Counted from the first letter of the stretch, positions 1 through 9,860 are shown. The stretch: 57,802 bases of DNA from Bacteroidota bacterium (GCA_021815365.1 JAKAGZ010000012.1:1-57802), one strand, 5' to 3'. The notes: generated by a model not told the origin, from the sequence alone. Made by a program: numbers and translations.

Positions 1-3000
1 GCGGTCTCGGCTGGATTAAACTCGAATTTTTTATGAGCCCTCTTTAACTGAAGCTGTTCATTGTACCACCCTTTATAGTTATTAAACAATTTTGAAAAAC
101 CGTATTCATAGGTCAGTTGATATTTCAGCGGGCACTGCTTATAAACTGCAACCTTTGTTGCAGAGATAAATTCACCCTGCGGCTGGTCTTTAATCTCTTC
201 TGCATTCAGTTTTATCTGAATAACTTCTCCCTGCTCTCCTGATTTTTGCAAGTTTACCTGCTCAGCTCCATTTATAACAGCTATGCTTGTTTCAATATTT
301 TTCTCTTCAGTGACAAAATTATCTCCTTTCAACACGGCAAATTTTAATTTCGAATTAATTACCAATTCCGGTTTTTCAAAATCAATCCCTAGCCCTGATT
401 GTATCATCCCAAGGATTGAATGTCTGTCATACTTATGTTCTTTTTTCTCAGTACCACAGATGAACAAATATTCTATTGCTCTTGTTACGCCGACATAAAA
501 AAGCCTCTTGAACTCTGCAATATTTTTTCTTTCTTCGATCAGGTCTGCAGCACCAATAACAGGTGCGCTTTGATATTCGGAAGAAATATTATAGTTAACA
601 GGAACTTTGGTCAGCAGCCCGAATTTTTTATCTACCTTGATCTTTTTTGCTTTTATGCTGTCTTTCTTTACGCCTTCATCGCATTTGTGCAGAAAGACTG
701 CTTTGAATTCAAGCCCTTTAGCCTGGTGATAAGTCATAATCTTGACAGAATTACTTTCATCAGAAACCACAGCCTGTGATTCATCCTCAAGCTGGTTTAT
801 TGACTCTTTGAGATAGCTGACATAATCATAAAGAGTTTTAAAGCCATGTAAATTAAAATTCCTGGTAATGCTTATGAGCTTTTGAATATTTGCAAGCTCC
901 TGCGTGCTGTCAGCCCGTGAAGCAGCAACTGCAAGAAAACTGGATTCATCCAGTATCTTTCGTAATAAAAAAGTAATATCATAGCTTGCAGACAAGCGGA
1001 TATTTTCATCTAGAATATTTACAGCGTCTGAGAATTTATTTTTCCTCCTGCTGAACTTCCGGAATTTTTCCCAATAATTTTCACCTTCAGTTAAGGATAT
1101 TTCAAAAATATCTGAATCAGAAATATTAAAGAAAGGCGAGCGCAGCGTTCCTATCAAAGCTGTATCATTATCCTTATCAAGAAGAAAAGAAAAATAGTTA
1201 TATATATCATAAACTGACTGCCTTTGATAAAACCCTTTACCTCCAACCACGACGAAAGGAATATTATTTTTAACGAACGCACGCTCAAGGTCTTTAAATT
1301 CTTTTCTACGGCGGCACAGAACAGCCGCATCATTAAAATTAATTTCTTTATCATAAACCAATTTGAGAATACGCCTTGCGATCAACTCATCTTCTCCAAT
1401 CCCAAGGGGATCCCTGTCTGCCGACCAGGCAGGCATTCGGAAAGAAATTAATTCTGAAGCGCTAGTAGTTCCTCCTGTTTCCTCCCCTTCGGAAGAATCC
1501 GCAACCTGGTTTTTTGCCAGTAGAATTTCAACATGTCCTTCGGATATTTTACCGCTTGCCGAAATCAATTCATTGTAACCGACTTCATTAAATAGCGGGT
1601 CTGGTTTTTCAAAAAGTCCGGCAAACAGCGTGTTCGTGAATAAAGCTAAAGCCGGAGCCATTCTAAAGCTTTCGGGAAGCGTTAATAATTTATCCTCACC
1701 ATCCGTTTTATCAATATCGTCCTTTGTCCGGTTGAAAACTTCAAGCTCAGCATCCCTGAACATATATATACTTTGTTTTTCATCTCCTACTACGAAAAGG
1801 TTTCCTTTCTTCAGGTGATCGAGGATCGGCAGGAAAATATTATACTGGATTTCATTTGTATCCTGGTACTCGTCAATCATTATATACTGATATTTTTTAG
1901 AAAGTGATTCTCTGACCGCGGGAATTTTTAAAATGTTCTGAGTAAAAAGCAGTATATCTTCATAATCAAGCCAGGCATTTTCTTTCTTTTTATTATCGTA
2001 AGCCTCGAGAGCTTTCCTAAAAAAATGTACCACCGTTTTACCGAACTTTGCAAGTTCCAGTTCAACTTCTTTGTAATTGTCTTCAACTATTATATTCTTC
2101 AGTTCATCATAAAAATTTTCAACAAGCCTGATCTGACTGGATAACTGTCCTGATAAATCATTGCTGAGATAATCCCTTTTCTTAACGTTGCCTGAGCCTG
2201 TTAATATCTGTTCCCCGATCTTTTTCAATATTTTTATTATACCAATGATTTCGTTTTCATTGAAAAGGGAGTTACTCAAAGAAGATATTTCAGCCGCAAA
2301 TTTGCTATCAGAATTTTTCTTAAGTACGGCTGAGTTTATCTGACTTACAGCATCAATTAAAGGCGGCATTCTATTTTCTAAAATCTCTCGCAATGTTTCA
2401 GAGAATGAATTTTCAAAGTGAAGTGCTATCTCTTCAACTTCTTTATCATAAATTTTCTCTGCTATTACAAGAACATTTTTCCTCCTTTTAACCAAGGTGA
2501 TAAGTTCTTTGGTGAAAGCAGATTTTGAACCAAACAGCCTGATAAGATATTTCAGACCCTCTTGTTCTTCCGGGTGATTGAGAGAATTTTTAATTACTTC
2601 GTCAACCGACAATTCAATTAACTCGTCAGAAAGCTGCTCATCTACAGAGGTAAAATTTGCATCAAGCCCAGCCTCAACAGGATGCTCACGCAATATATCA
2701 ATGCAGAAAGAATGGATCGTGGAAATATTTGCTGAGACAAGCTGTCTCCTCAGGGTTTTTAATTTGTGAATCATCGCAGCATCGTTTGCAGCTTGTAATC
2801 TTTCTTCAATTTCGTTTGCAATTTTTTTATAAAGCTCACCGGCTGCTTTATCGGTAAAACTTATCGCAGCAATATTCCTCAGCCCGGGCGATTTTTGTGA
2901 GAGAGCAATTTCTAAATATCTTTTTGAAAGTACAAACGTTTTTCCCGAACCGGCATTTGCAGTAAGAGAAATATGCCGGTCAAATTTTAAAGCCGCTCTC

Positions 3001-3023
3001 TGATGATCGGTTAGAACGGGCAT
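1..3023 (-). CDS. AddA/RecB-like UvrD-family helicase-nuclease (partial, 3' end beyond window)
   Basis: ATP-dependent superfamily 1 DNA helicase with the beginning of a RecB-type nuclease domain, expected to act in double-strand break processing. The minus-strand frame is open from ATG to the window edge (about 1007 codons). Visible motifs in order are Walker A AGSGKT at residues 24-29, STIHSFC, the Walker B-type IDEYQDTNEIQ, GDEKQSIYMFRDA, the motif V sequence MTYHQAKGLEFK and motif VI FYVGVTRA. Near the edge, SATKVAVYKQCPLKYQ resembles the entry into the PD-(D/E)XK nuclease domain. Its ATG shares one base with the stop of the upstream histidine kinase (TAATG), so the two are probably translationally coupled. 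An AddB partner is not in the window. A 21-bp palindromic repeat adds seven in-frame codons near residue 531. Confidence 0.88.
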   Translation of the reverse strand, partial: MPVLTDHQRAALKFDRHISLTANAGSGKTFVLSKRYLEIALSQKSPGLRNIAAISFTDKAAGELYKKIANEIEERLQAANDAAMIHKLKTLRRQLVSANISTIHSFCIDILREHPVEAGLDANFTSVDEQLSDELIELSVDEVIKNSLNHPEEQEGLKYLIRLFGSKSAFTKELITLVKRRKNVLVIAEKIYDKEVEEIALHFENSFSETLREILENRMPPLIDAVSQINSAVLKKNSDSKFAAEISSLSNSLFNENEIIGIIKILKKIGEQILTGSGNVKKRDYLSNDLSGQLSSQIRLVENFYDELKNIIVEDNYKEVELELAKFGKTVVHFFRKALEAYDNKKKENAWLDYEDILLFTQNILKIPAVRESLSKKYQYIMIDEYQDTNEIQYNIFLPILDHLKKGNLFVVGDEKQSIYMFRDAELEVFNRTKDDIDKTDGEDKLLTLPESFRMAPALALFTNTLFAGLFEKPDPLFNEVGYNELISASGKISEGHVEILLAKNQVADSSEGEETGGTTSASELISFRMPAWSADRDPLGIGEDELIARRILKLVYDKEINFNDAAVLCRRRKEFKDLERAFVKNNIPFVVVGGKGFYQRQSVYDIYNYFSFLLDKDNDTALIGTLRSPFFNISDSDIFEISLTEGENYWEKFRKFSRRKNKFSDAVNILDENIRLSASYDITFLLRKILDESSFLAVAASRADSTQELANIQKLISITRNFNLHGFKTLYDYVSYLKESINQLEDESQAVVSDESNSVKIMTYHQAKGLEFKAVFLHKCDEGVKKDSIKAKKIKVDKKFGLLTKVPVNYNISSEYQSAPVIGAADLIEERKNIAEFKRLFYVGVTRAIEYLFICGTEKKEHKYDRHSILGMIQSGLGIDFEKPELVINSKLKFAVLKGDNFVTEEKNIETSIAVINGAEQVNLQKSGEQGEVIQIKLNAEEIKDQPQGEFISATKVAVYKQCPLKYQLTYEYGFSKLFNNYKGWYNEQLQLKRAHKKFEFNPAET
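1413..1433. repeat. 21-bp GC-rich palindromic repeat, copy 1 (in frame inside helicase gene)
   Basis: On the minus strand this reads CCTGCCTG-GT-CGGCAG-A-CAGG. It matches the copy at 18274-18294 at 18 of 21 positions. It lies inside the AddA-like coding frame, and its 21 bases keep that frame. The surrounding gene is AT-rich, so the GC-rich block stands out. It looks like a small dispersed palindromic element. Confidence 0.6.
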
Positions 3024-6000
3024 TATACTTCTTTCTCCGTTTTATTTTTCAGAAGTGGAATGATTATCCTGAATGTAGTTCCCTTCTCTGACGACTCAAC
3101 CAGTTCCACCGAACCATTAGTGCTCTCGATAAATCTTTTTGCAAGTTTTAATCCCAGTCCCATTCCTTTTTCCTTTGTAGTAAAATTAGATTCAAAAATC
3201 TTACCCTGGTATTTTTTCGGAATGCCTGTTCCGTTATCAGAAATTAATATTTGCGCTGAGCTTTCCATTTTACTGACAGTGATATCAATCTTCGAAGAAT
3301 GTGCTTGTATTGAATTCCTTATAAAATTTATGAACAACCGCCTTAGCTGAACTTTATCTGATTCAACGGCTGCAGAATCAAGTTCTGCTTTAACATTTAT
3401 TTCTACATTCTCATCTAAAAATAAATTTGCTGTGTCATTGATTACCGGAAGCAGATCAATCTCCTCCATTTTATAATTGGGCATTCTCGCAAAGCGCGAA
3501 AATTCCGTAGCTATCTGGTTTAAACTTTCAATCTGGGTTAATAACGTAGAAGAAATTTTACTGAACATTTTATCAAAATTTTTGTTTTTATCTTTATAGG
3601 AAATAATAAGCTGCTGAACTGCTAATTTCATAGGTGTCAGAGGATTTTTTATTTCGTGTGCAACCTGCTTAGCCATTTCTTTCCACGCATTTTCTCTTTC
3701 AAGTTCAGCCAGCTCAATCTGATTTTTTTGCAGCTCACGCGTCATCAGGTTAAACCCATCAAGCAAATCTTTTAATTCACCCTTCTGATCGTTATTTATT
3801 TCCACGTTAAAATCTCCGTGCGCAATTGAGCCGGTTGCCTTTGTCAATCTTCTGATGGGCAGTGAAATCCTGTTTGCAAGAAGAGTGCTGATGATGATAA
3901 TAAGAATAGCAGCAAATGAGTAAATTCCGAAAAGGAATACGTCAACGTCAACCACAGAATAAGTAAGCCTGATCTTGTTAAATGCATCATTTACGCTGAT
4001 GATCAGGTGTCGGTTCAGCAGGTCAACCCTCTTAAAAAAAGTATTGTAGGAATAATTATCAATTTTTTCTTTATCCAGGAATTCCCTGTAGTTAAGATAA
4101 TCCATCTGGTAGTAGGCTTCCGGATCAAGCTTGTCGTTGAATAGTCCGTTTTTATAATACTCTTCTTTTGAATTAAAAATTTGTGTTGTGCCTTCATAAA
4201 CGCTGAATGATATTCCCACTTCCCGTGCTGTGTGCTTAAATATTTTGTCCAGGTCCCTTTCTGCTTCATTATTTATCTGGGCTTTGAAATGATTTTCAAC
4301 CACATCAGTCTGATTCCTGAGTTCCTCCAAAATTGCTGACTGGGTTTTTTCCTTCACCAACTGCCTGTTATAAATCGCAAGAACAATTACAGGGATAACA
4401 GAAATTAATATGAAAGCTATCAATAGTTGGGTCCTGAAGCTGTATTTAAATTTTTTGATCTGCGAGATGAAAATCAGGATGAATAAAAGTAAAATGAATA
4501 TACTGTGAATTATAAAAATCTTGAAAAAGTTAAAAAGGTTCCAGGAAAGATTTTTTTCTAATACAGAAACCGAAGTAATTTTTTGCTGCCCGTCAACTGT
4601 ACTCTTGAGAGCATAGGTTAAATAATTTTCGCCATTTAACGAAAGATAAATCCAGGCTTCATTATCCATGGAAAAGTCTGAATTAATTATTGGTTTTATC
4701 TGGTCTAAAGAGGGGTAAATATCGCCGTAAACCTGTGATAGTTTATTATTCGAGAATTCAAAAATTTTTAATTGTTCCGGATCAATAACCGAATTGATAA
4801 TATTTTTCTTTGACTCCAGGAATTCGGGGAAATTATCTCCTTCAACATTCAGTATATTTTCATTTATCGCAGCAGAGACATAACCAAGCACAATACCTCT
4901 TTCTGTTATGGGCACGAGACCAATGAGCAATATTTTTTCTTTTGTACTATCCGGATTAACCTGCACAACCTGCAGCGTATCTGTTTTGTCAATTAAGCCC
5001 GACAAATATTTTAATTCATCATCTATCCCAACTGAAAATCGTCCGGTTTGTTTTAAATTCTTATCTAGTATCGTGACTGAAGAATTAAGAGATTCTTTTT
5101 GCAGCGAACTGCCTGCCCACAAAATAAAAGCTTCAGCATCGTAGTTGCTGTGCCTCAAGAAAAATGATTGTTTTAACTCTTCACTCTTCGCAACGTTTGA
5201 TAAAGTTTCACTCAAAAGGAACTTCAGCAGGTTATCATTTGATCTGTTTATTTCCAGCGCAGTTGTTTTTAACGATTCCCTTTCTAATTCCAGATTAAAA
5301 TAATTCATCAGCGTGATAGAAATGACGGAAGCTGCAAGCATTGCGTAAACGTAATTATAAATCCGTATACGGGCATCACTAAAACATATTTGATAAACCA
5401 GAAGGAAAAGCACGGCTATAATTACGAGGCTGAGTACCGGTGTTATCAGCGGAGTGTTCTGCAAATGAAGAGAAAGGATCCCAAAAATTTCAAAAGCTAT
5501 AAATAAGATCGTGAAATATAATTTGGCTTTTTTTGAACTTGTTATACGCAGGAATGAAATTATTAATAGAACATAAATTGCCAGCATAAGAATAACTGAC
5601 AAGCTGAAAATCAGTGTGTTTAAATTCATTGCAAGAGCCGGCAGGCTGGGTATTAATTCCGGCTCCTTAAAATACCTCAGCGTTGAATCGAATATGATGC
5701 TTCTTATAGATGCATTTAACCCCCTGAGTGTTAAAAAGAATAATATTATCAGCGGGATAATTAAAATAAATTTCAAATACTTAAATCTCCTGCTGCTGTC
5801 AGGTGATTCAAGATAATTCAACGAATAGGAAAAACCCTTTACCGCAATCAACAACAGGAAGATGACCGTGATAAAGAACTCAACCGGCGATCTTACAAAA
5901 CCTCCTCCGAAAGTAGAAGAGAAATAAGAGGGGTCGGCTAAATGATTGCTGAACATATTTGTCGGGAATCCTGAAAAATATGTTATGGCTCTGAATATAG

Positions 6001-6877
6001 CACAATAGATTATGAAGATAAAAAACTTTAACAGCCTGAACTTTAACGACTGAAATTCTCTCCTGAATCCAAGACCGATAAAAAAGATAAGCAGCACTGC
6101 TAAGATTGACTGAATTTGTGCTGCTTCAGTTTTCAGTGAATTCAACGAATACTCAAGTGACGGTTTTAAAAAAGTTACTGTACCTATCTTGTTGCTTTTA
6201 TTGTTCAGCAGGTCAAAGGAGTACTTTCTCCCATCTCTTGAAGGCGAAGCAAATGGATTATAATCAATATGGAACTGGGTAAAAAATTTATTTGATAACT
6301 CTTGTGTAAAGCTGACATTCTTATAATAATTATTCTGAAATGTATAATGTTTTTCTATCGGGGAACTGATGAGGTAATAGAACTGATCATTTTCGACAAG
6401 AAGGGTATCAGTTACTGTAAGATAAGTAACGAGATCAGAGCGATAAAAATGAGCCTCACCCGCAGGATAGGAAAGCGGCAAAAGGTCTTCTTGTTTTACT
6501 GCTATATTATCATTCCACGCTATCAGCTTTCCGTTTGGTGCCAGAACTTCAATCGAATATGCAGAATATTTCTGACTATTTATCAGCCTGATTAAAGAGC
6601 CATAAGTTGCTGCCGGTTCAATTAATACTCTTCTTAAATCTCCCCTGAGGTTTTCCGATACTGAAAGTAAATGAGCTTCTCTTTTTTCGAATATAGAATT
6701 AACAGAAGTTTCAATATTTAAAATCTTATCCGAAAGCTGTTCATCCCATTTGTCTTTTTTATTCTCTAATAAAATCGGCGTTACAATACCTGAAATAAAG
6801 ATCAGGAACAAAATAAAAATGACGATAGCAAAATATTTCCTATCGTCTCTGAATCTCTTGATAAACTCCGCACTCAT
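3023..6877 (-). CDS. Large NtrY-type membrane sensor histidine kinase
   Basis: Membrane-bound sensor kinase of 1284 residues. One N-terminal membrane helix (about 17-36) is followed by an extracytoplasmic region to about 250, then a block of about eight helices (257-525), a second extracytoplasmic-type region, helices near 785-835, a PDC/Cache-like segment and a last helix near 960-985. A HAMP domain (about 985-1035) leads into the phospho-acceptor HEIKNPLTPMK (His about 1074), N box NFIRNSIQAH, G1 DNGTGIP and G2 GMGLGL. The HEIKNPLTP box is typical of NtrY-type kinases, but the extra multi-helix block makes this protein far longer. No response regulator lies in the window, so the signal and partner are unknown. 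The start directly abuts the stop of the DUF4783 gene. Confidence 0.85.
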   Translation of the reverse strand: MSAEFIKRFRDDRKYFAIVIFILFLIFISGIVTPILLENKKDKWDEQLSDKILNIETSVNSIFEKREAHLLSVSENLRGDLRRVLIEPAATYGSLIRLINSQKYSAYSIEVLAPNGKLIAWNDNIAVKQEDLLPLSYPAGEAHFYRSDLVTYLTVTDTLLVENDQFYYLISSPIEKHYTFQNNYYKNVSFTQELSNKFFTQFHIDYNPFASPSRDGRKYSFDLLNNKSNKIGTVTFLKPSLEYSLNSLKTEAAQIQSILAVLLIFFIGLGFRREFQSLKFRLLKFFIFIIYCAIFRAITYFSGFPTNMFSNHLADPSYFSSTFGGGFVRSPVEFFITVIFLLLIAVKGFSYSLNYLESPDSSRRFKYLKFILIIPLIILFFLTLRGLNASIRSIIFDSTLRYFKEPELIPSLPALAMNLNTLIFSLSVILMLAIYVLLIISFLRITSSKKAKLYFTILFIAFEIFGILSLHLQNTPLITPVLSLVIIAVLFLLVYQICFSDARIRIYNYVYAMLAASVISITLMNYFNLELERESLKTTALEINRSNDNLLKFLLSETLSNVAKSEELKQSFFLRHSNYDAEAFILWAGSSLQKESLNSSVTILDKNLKQTGRFSVGIDDELKYLSGLIDKTDTLQVVQVNPDSTKEKILLIGLVPITERGIVLGYVSAAINENILNVEGDNFPEFLESKKNIINSVIDPEQLKIFEFSNNKLSQVYGDIYPSLDQIKPIINSDFSMDNEAWIYLSLNGENYLTYALKSTVDGQQKITSVSVLEKNLSWNLFNFFKIFIIHSIFILLLFILIFISQIKKFKYSFRTQLLIAFILISVIPVIVLAIYNRQLVKEKTQSAILEELRNQTDVVENHFKAQINNEAERDLDKIFKHTAREVGISFSVYEGTTQIFNSKEEYYKNGLFNDKLDPEAYYQMDYLNYREFLDKEKIDNYSYNTFFKRVDLLNRHLIISVNDAFNKIRLTYSVVDVDVFLFGIYSFAAILIIIISTLLANRISLPIRRLTKATGSIAHGDFNVEINNDQKGELKDLLDGFNLMTRELQKNQIELAELERENAWKEMAKQVAHEIKNPLTPMKLAVQQLIISYKDKNKNFDKMFSKISSTLLTQIESLNQIATEFSRFARMPNYKMEEIDLLPVINDTANLFLDENVEINVKAELDSAAVESDKVQLRRLFINFIRNSIQAHSSKIDITVSKMESSAQILISDNGTGIPKKYQGKIFESNFTTKEKGMGLGLKLAKRFIESTNGSVELVESSEKGTTFRIIIPLLKNKTEKEV

Positions 6878-7390
6878 TTAATTTATCGTGATTTGAGTTA
6901 TAGTCCAGCTTTTACCAGAATTTCTTAGCTGTAAATAAATATGAGCGGAACCCCGTTTGCCCTTAAATTCATAGTCATAGTTTCCGGTAGCAAAGGGATT
7001 ATTACCGCTTGTATTTATTTCATTAAAACCGAACGATATCATCCTGTAAGTTTTAAGAAAATCTTCTAAAACAAAATATGCCTGGTTTGATGAATAATAT
7101 CCGCTGATGCCGTTAGGCAGGTTTAAATATGTTTGTGCACTCAGGTGTGCAGATAAAGATTCAATGTCATTTTTCGAAATTGCAGTCTTTATCTGGTTAA
7201 TGATTTCCCCTGCACGCTCGTTTTGTTTATTAAATTCTTCCCGCTGTTTCTGAAATGTACGCAATTGAACACCGCGCTCTTTCGACTCTTTGTATTCGGG
7301 ATGTTTGTTTTGCGAAAAAGCAGAAATGCTGATAAGTATAAAAGAAAACGTCACGAGAATAATTTTCAAAAGCACTCCCAAAAAATTCAT
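6878..7390 (-). CDS. DUF4783 family secreted protein
   Basis: Exported protein of 170 residues. The N-terminus is a clear signal peptide ending near AFSQ (residues 24-27). A charged helical stretch (about 35-60) follows, then a compact alpha+beta domain with the pattern NDIESLSAHLS, SSNQAYFVLEDFL and SWTITQI, which fits the NTF2-like DUF4783 family common in Bacteroidota and relatives. The biochemical role is unknown. It is first in an operon with the kinase and the AddA-like helicase; the kinase ATG follows its stop with no gap. Confidence 0.7.
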   Translation of the reverse strand: MNFLGVLLKIILVTFSFILISISAFSQNKHPEYKESKERGVQLRTFQKQREEFNKQNERAGEIINQIKTAISKNDIESLSAHLSAQTYLNLPNGISGYYSSNQAYFVLEDFLKTYRMISFGFNEINTSGNNPFATGNYDYEFKGKRGSAHIYLQLRNSGKSWTITQITIN

Positions 7391-7409
7391 AGCTGCTCTA
7401 AATTTAATT

Positions 7410-7451
7410 AATAATTGAGAGTAAATCTATAAAGATTTACTCTCAATTATT
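7410..7451. terminator. 19-bp perfect hairpin between convergently spaced genes
   Basis: A perfect 19-bp inverted repeat (arms 7410-7428 and 7433-7451, loop ATAA) lies just after the stop of the fibronectin-III lipoprotein gene and before the start region of the DUF4783 gene. It is AT-rich and lacks a clean T tract on the minus strand, so a transcription terminator is likely but not certain. mRNA end protection is an alternative. Confidence 0.5.
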
Positions 7452-7463
7452 ATTTTGTACAAC

Positions 7464-8285
7464 TTATCTTGTAATAGAACTTTTTAAGCTTTGTCTCTGC
7501 TTTGGAACCTGAGACTGTTTCAATTGCCTGTTGCCCTGAACAAGCTGAAAAGCCCAGTCAAATGAAATTTTATCATTTGTAATTGCATTGATCCTGACCT
7601 TGGCGTAATGATTATCCCACGTCCAAATTACGTAAGTGTGTCCAACTGCTGCAATCGCATCTTTAGTTGATGACCAGCCTGATGATGGGGCGTTAGGAAT
7701 GTCATATATATCGCTTGTACTTCCCATATCCTGAATCTCGCTGTCATTCCAAACATCAAGATAAAAAGTTCCGTTATAATTTTCGAAAAAGAAATCGGAT
7801 GATTTATCATTATAAGGAACTGTGCTGTAAGTAGTGAACGAATAACCGCCTTTATCAGGGTATTGCCTGTAATCAAATATTGATTGATTGAATCCTTCAG
7901 GGCGCGGAGTTGAATAAACTACATCGTAGCTTAGTTCGCTTTCATTGCCATTATAATCAAATGCCGTAACTGCGTAATAATAAGTGGTGCCGTTTTTTGC
8001 CCCGTCATCAACAAAATAATTTGTTTTGGTTGTACCTATCAAAGTATATTTACTATGATATGAGTAAGAATAATAAACATTATAACCCGCTACATCCGGT
8101 TCAGTGTTTTTGTACCAGGAAAGATCAACCCTGTTGTCGCCGTTGATCGCAATTATTCCTGTTGGCGGAGACGGCGGGGTGACATCAATTGTGTAAGGAT
8201 CATTTATACGAAGGTTACAGGCTGCAAAAGCAAACGCTGTTATTAAGCTGATAAAAAATATTTTTGTCTTCATTTTGATCACCAT
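7464..8285 (-). CDS. Fibronectin type III lipoprotein, unknown function
   Basis: Surface or periplasmic lipoprotein of about 270 residues. The better start is the second Met (8273), which gives MKTKIFFISLITAFAFAAC with lipobox AFAAC. A fibronectin type III domain (about 40-130) shows the core patterns VDLSWYKN, AGYNVYYS and TTYYYAVTAFD. The C-terminal part (about 140-260) is rich in aromatic residues and Gly and ends in a basic, Gln/Ser-rich tail; I do not recognise its family. The gene is probably a single transcription unit, with a strong hairpin just past its stop. Confidence 0.65.
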   Translation of the reverse strand: MVIKMKTKIFFISLITAFAFAACNLRINDPYTIDVTPPSPPTGIIAINGDNRVDLSWYKNTEPDVAGYNVYYSYSYHSKYTLIGTTKTNYFVDDGAKNGTTYYYAVTAFDYNGNESELSYDVVYSTPRPEGFNQSIFDYRQYPDKGGYSFTTYSTVPYNDKSSDFFFENYNGTFYLDVWNDSEIQDMGSTSDIYDIPNAPSSGWSSTKDAIAAVGHTYVIWTWDNHYAKVRINAITNDKISFDWAFQLVQGNRQLKQSQVPKQRQSLKSSITR

Positions 8286-8440
8286 TAATTTCTCAGCCTG
8301 TAAAAATCAAAATGAATGCCGCTCAAAGTGGTTTAATTTTTCACGAAATATAAATATTTGGCTGGCTTGCTGTATACAAAATTGGTCAGATTCTGTAGTA
8401 AAATGATCTATGCTTTTTATATAAAGAAAGCTTACTGTGT

Positions 8441-8504
8441 TGATGCCGGATACCGGATCCCTGATACCAGATAAAAAATATCCGGAATCCGGTATCTGGA
8501 ATCA
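8441..8504. repeat. Inverted heptamer repeat array
   Basis: The left half is made of 7-base units (TGATGCC, GGATACC, GGATCCC, TGATACC) and the right half of complementary-type units (GGAATCC, GGTATCT, GGAATCA), separated by an A-rich centre. The two 25-base arms pair at 19 positions, with mismatches mainly in heptad phase. The remaining bases of 8286-8552 are AT-rich with no gene visible. This looks like a folded short-tandem-repeat element. Confidence 0.6.
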
Positions 8505-8552
8505 GTAATGTTAATCGAAAAATATTATCAATTATCAGCCGAAAAGAAACAA

Positions 8553-9848
8553 TCAGATATCGAAATATTCCCCCATAAAATACATCCTGCTTTTATTGAT
8601 AACTCCCAAGGCTCTGCCCTTCAAAAGTTTTTTATTAAAAGGGGAATTCCTTGATTTACTTTTAAATTGATTGAAGTCCACCGTCCAGACTTCGTCAGTA
8701 TCCAATATTGTAAAATCGGCAGGCTCGCCCGGATTAAATTTGGGGACTGGTATGTTTAAAATTCTACGTGGATTAACAGCCATTTTTTCCACTACTTGTT
8801 CTAATGATAAAATTTTCTTTTGATAAAGTTCTGTCAATGCTATTCCAATTTGTGTTTCAAGACCGATAATTCCGTTTGGTGCAAATTCAAATTCTACCTC
8901 TTTCTCTTCAGCAGAATGAGGCGCGTGATCACTTGCAATGCAATCTATCGTACCATCTTTTAAACCATTAATGATCTCTTCAACATCTGCTTTAGTCCTG
9001 AGAGGAGGATTCATTTTATAATTCGTATCATAGGTTTTAACAGAATCATCTGTCAAAGTAAAATGATGGGGAGTAACTTCTGCTGTAACTTTAACGCCAG
9101 ATTTTTTTGCCTGCCTGACCAGTTCAACAGATTTTTTTGTACTTATATGTGCGATGTGAATTCTTCCGTTAGTATATTCAGCCATCAGAAGATCTCTTGC
9201 AACAATTAAATCTTCAGCGACAGAAGGCAGGGGCGGCAAACCGAGCATTGTTGAATTTAATCCTTCGTTCATCGCACCGCCTGCAAGTGTTTCATCTTCA
9301 CAATGTTCTATCACAGGCAGGTTGTACATTGCAGAATATTCCAGGACTCTCTTCAGAATGGCTGCTGTTTTTATCGCAACACCATCATCTGAGAAGCCAA
9401 CAACACCGGATTCTTTCAACTCAGCCATAGGAGAAATAAATTCGCCTTTCCTTCCTAAAGTAGCTGCACCGATGATGAACACATTTACCAAATGATCTGC
9501 TGCTTGTTTTTTTATCAGAGAAACTACTTCAGCAGAATCAATCGCAGGCTCAGTGTTAGGCATACAAGCCAATCCTGTGAACCCGCCGTTTGCTGCACTG
9601 TTACAGCCGCTGATAACAGTTTCTTCATCTTCCCTGCCAGGTTCGCGCAAATGAACATGCATATCGAAAAATCCCGGGACAAGATATTTGCCGGTTAAAT
9701 CAAATTCCTTTTTCTCTCCCTTAAAATCTTCCGGGTCAAGGCTGCCTATCTTTGAAATTTTTCCGCCTTCAATAATTACATTGGTGCCTGACAGGTTAAT
9801 TTTTTGTCCGGGGTTTACAAGGTTTACATTTCTTAAAATAATTTTCAT
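8553..9848 (-). CDS. pyrC: Dihydroorotase
   Basis: Zinc amidohydrolase that cyclises carbamoyl-aspartate to dihydroorotate in pyrimidine synthesis. The 431-residue length fits the class I (multifunctional-type) dihydroorotases. Metal ligands H64 and H66 lie in FFDMHVHLREPG; the later ligands appear in IEHCED, IAHISTKKS and IASDHAPHS (about residue 305). It is third in the pyrR-pyrB-pyrC operon, 12 bases after pyrB, so it should share the PyrR-controlled leader. It ends just before a heptamer repeat region. Confidence 0.95.
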   Translation of the reverse strand: MKIILRNVNLVNPGQKINLSGTNVIIEGGKISKIGSLDPEDFKGEKKEFDLTGKYLVPGFFDMHVHLREPGREDEETVISGCNSAANGGFTGLACMPNTEPAIDSAEVVSLIKKQAADHLVNVFIIGAATLGRKGEFISPMAELKESGVVGFSDDGVAIKTAAILKRVLEYSAMYNLPVIEHCEDETLAGGAMNEGLNSTMLGLPPLPSVAEDLIVARDLLMAEYTNGRIHIAHISTKKSVELVRQAKKSGVKVTAEVTPHHFTLTDDSVKTYDTNYKMNPPLRTKADVEEIINGLKDGTIDCIASDHAPHSAEEKEVEFEFAPNGIIGLETQIGIALTELYQKKILSLEQVVEKMAVNPRRILNIPVPKFNPGEPADFTILDTDEVWTVDFNQFKSKSRNSPFNKKLLKGRALGVINKSRMYFMGEYFDI

Positions 9849-9860
9849 TGATACTTCCGT

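Noticed and set aside
420-779. Plus-strand ORFs across 283-2857
   Set aside because: They are shadows of the minus-strand AddA-like gene, which is open through the whole region with all helicase motifs.
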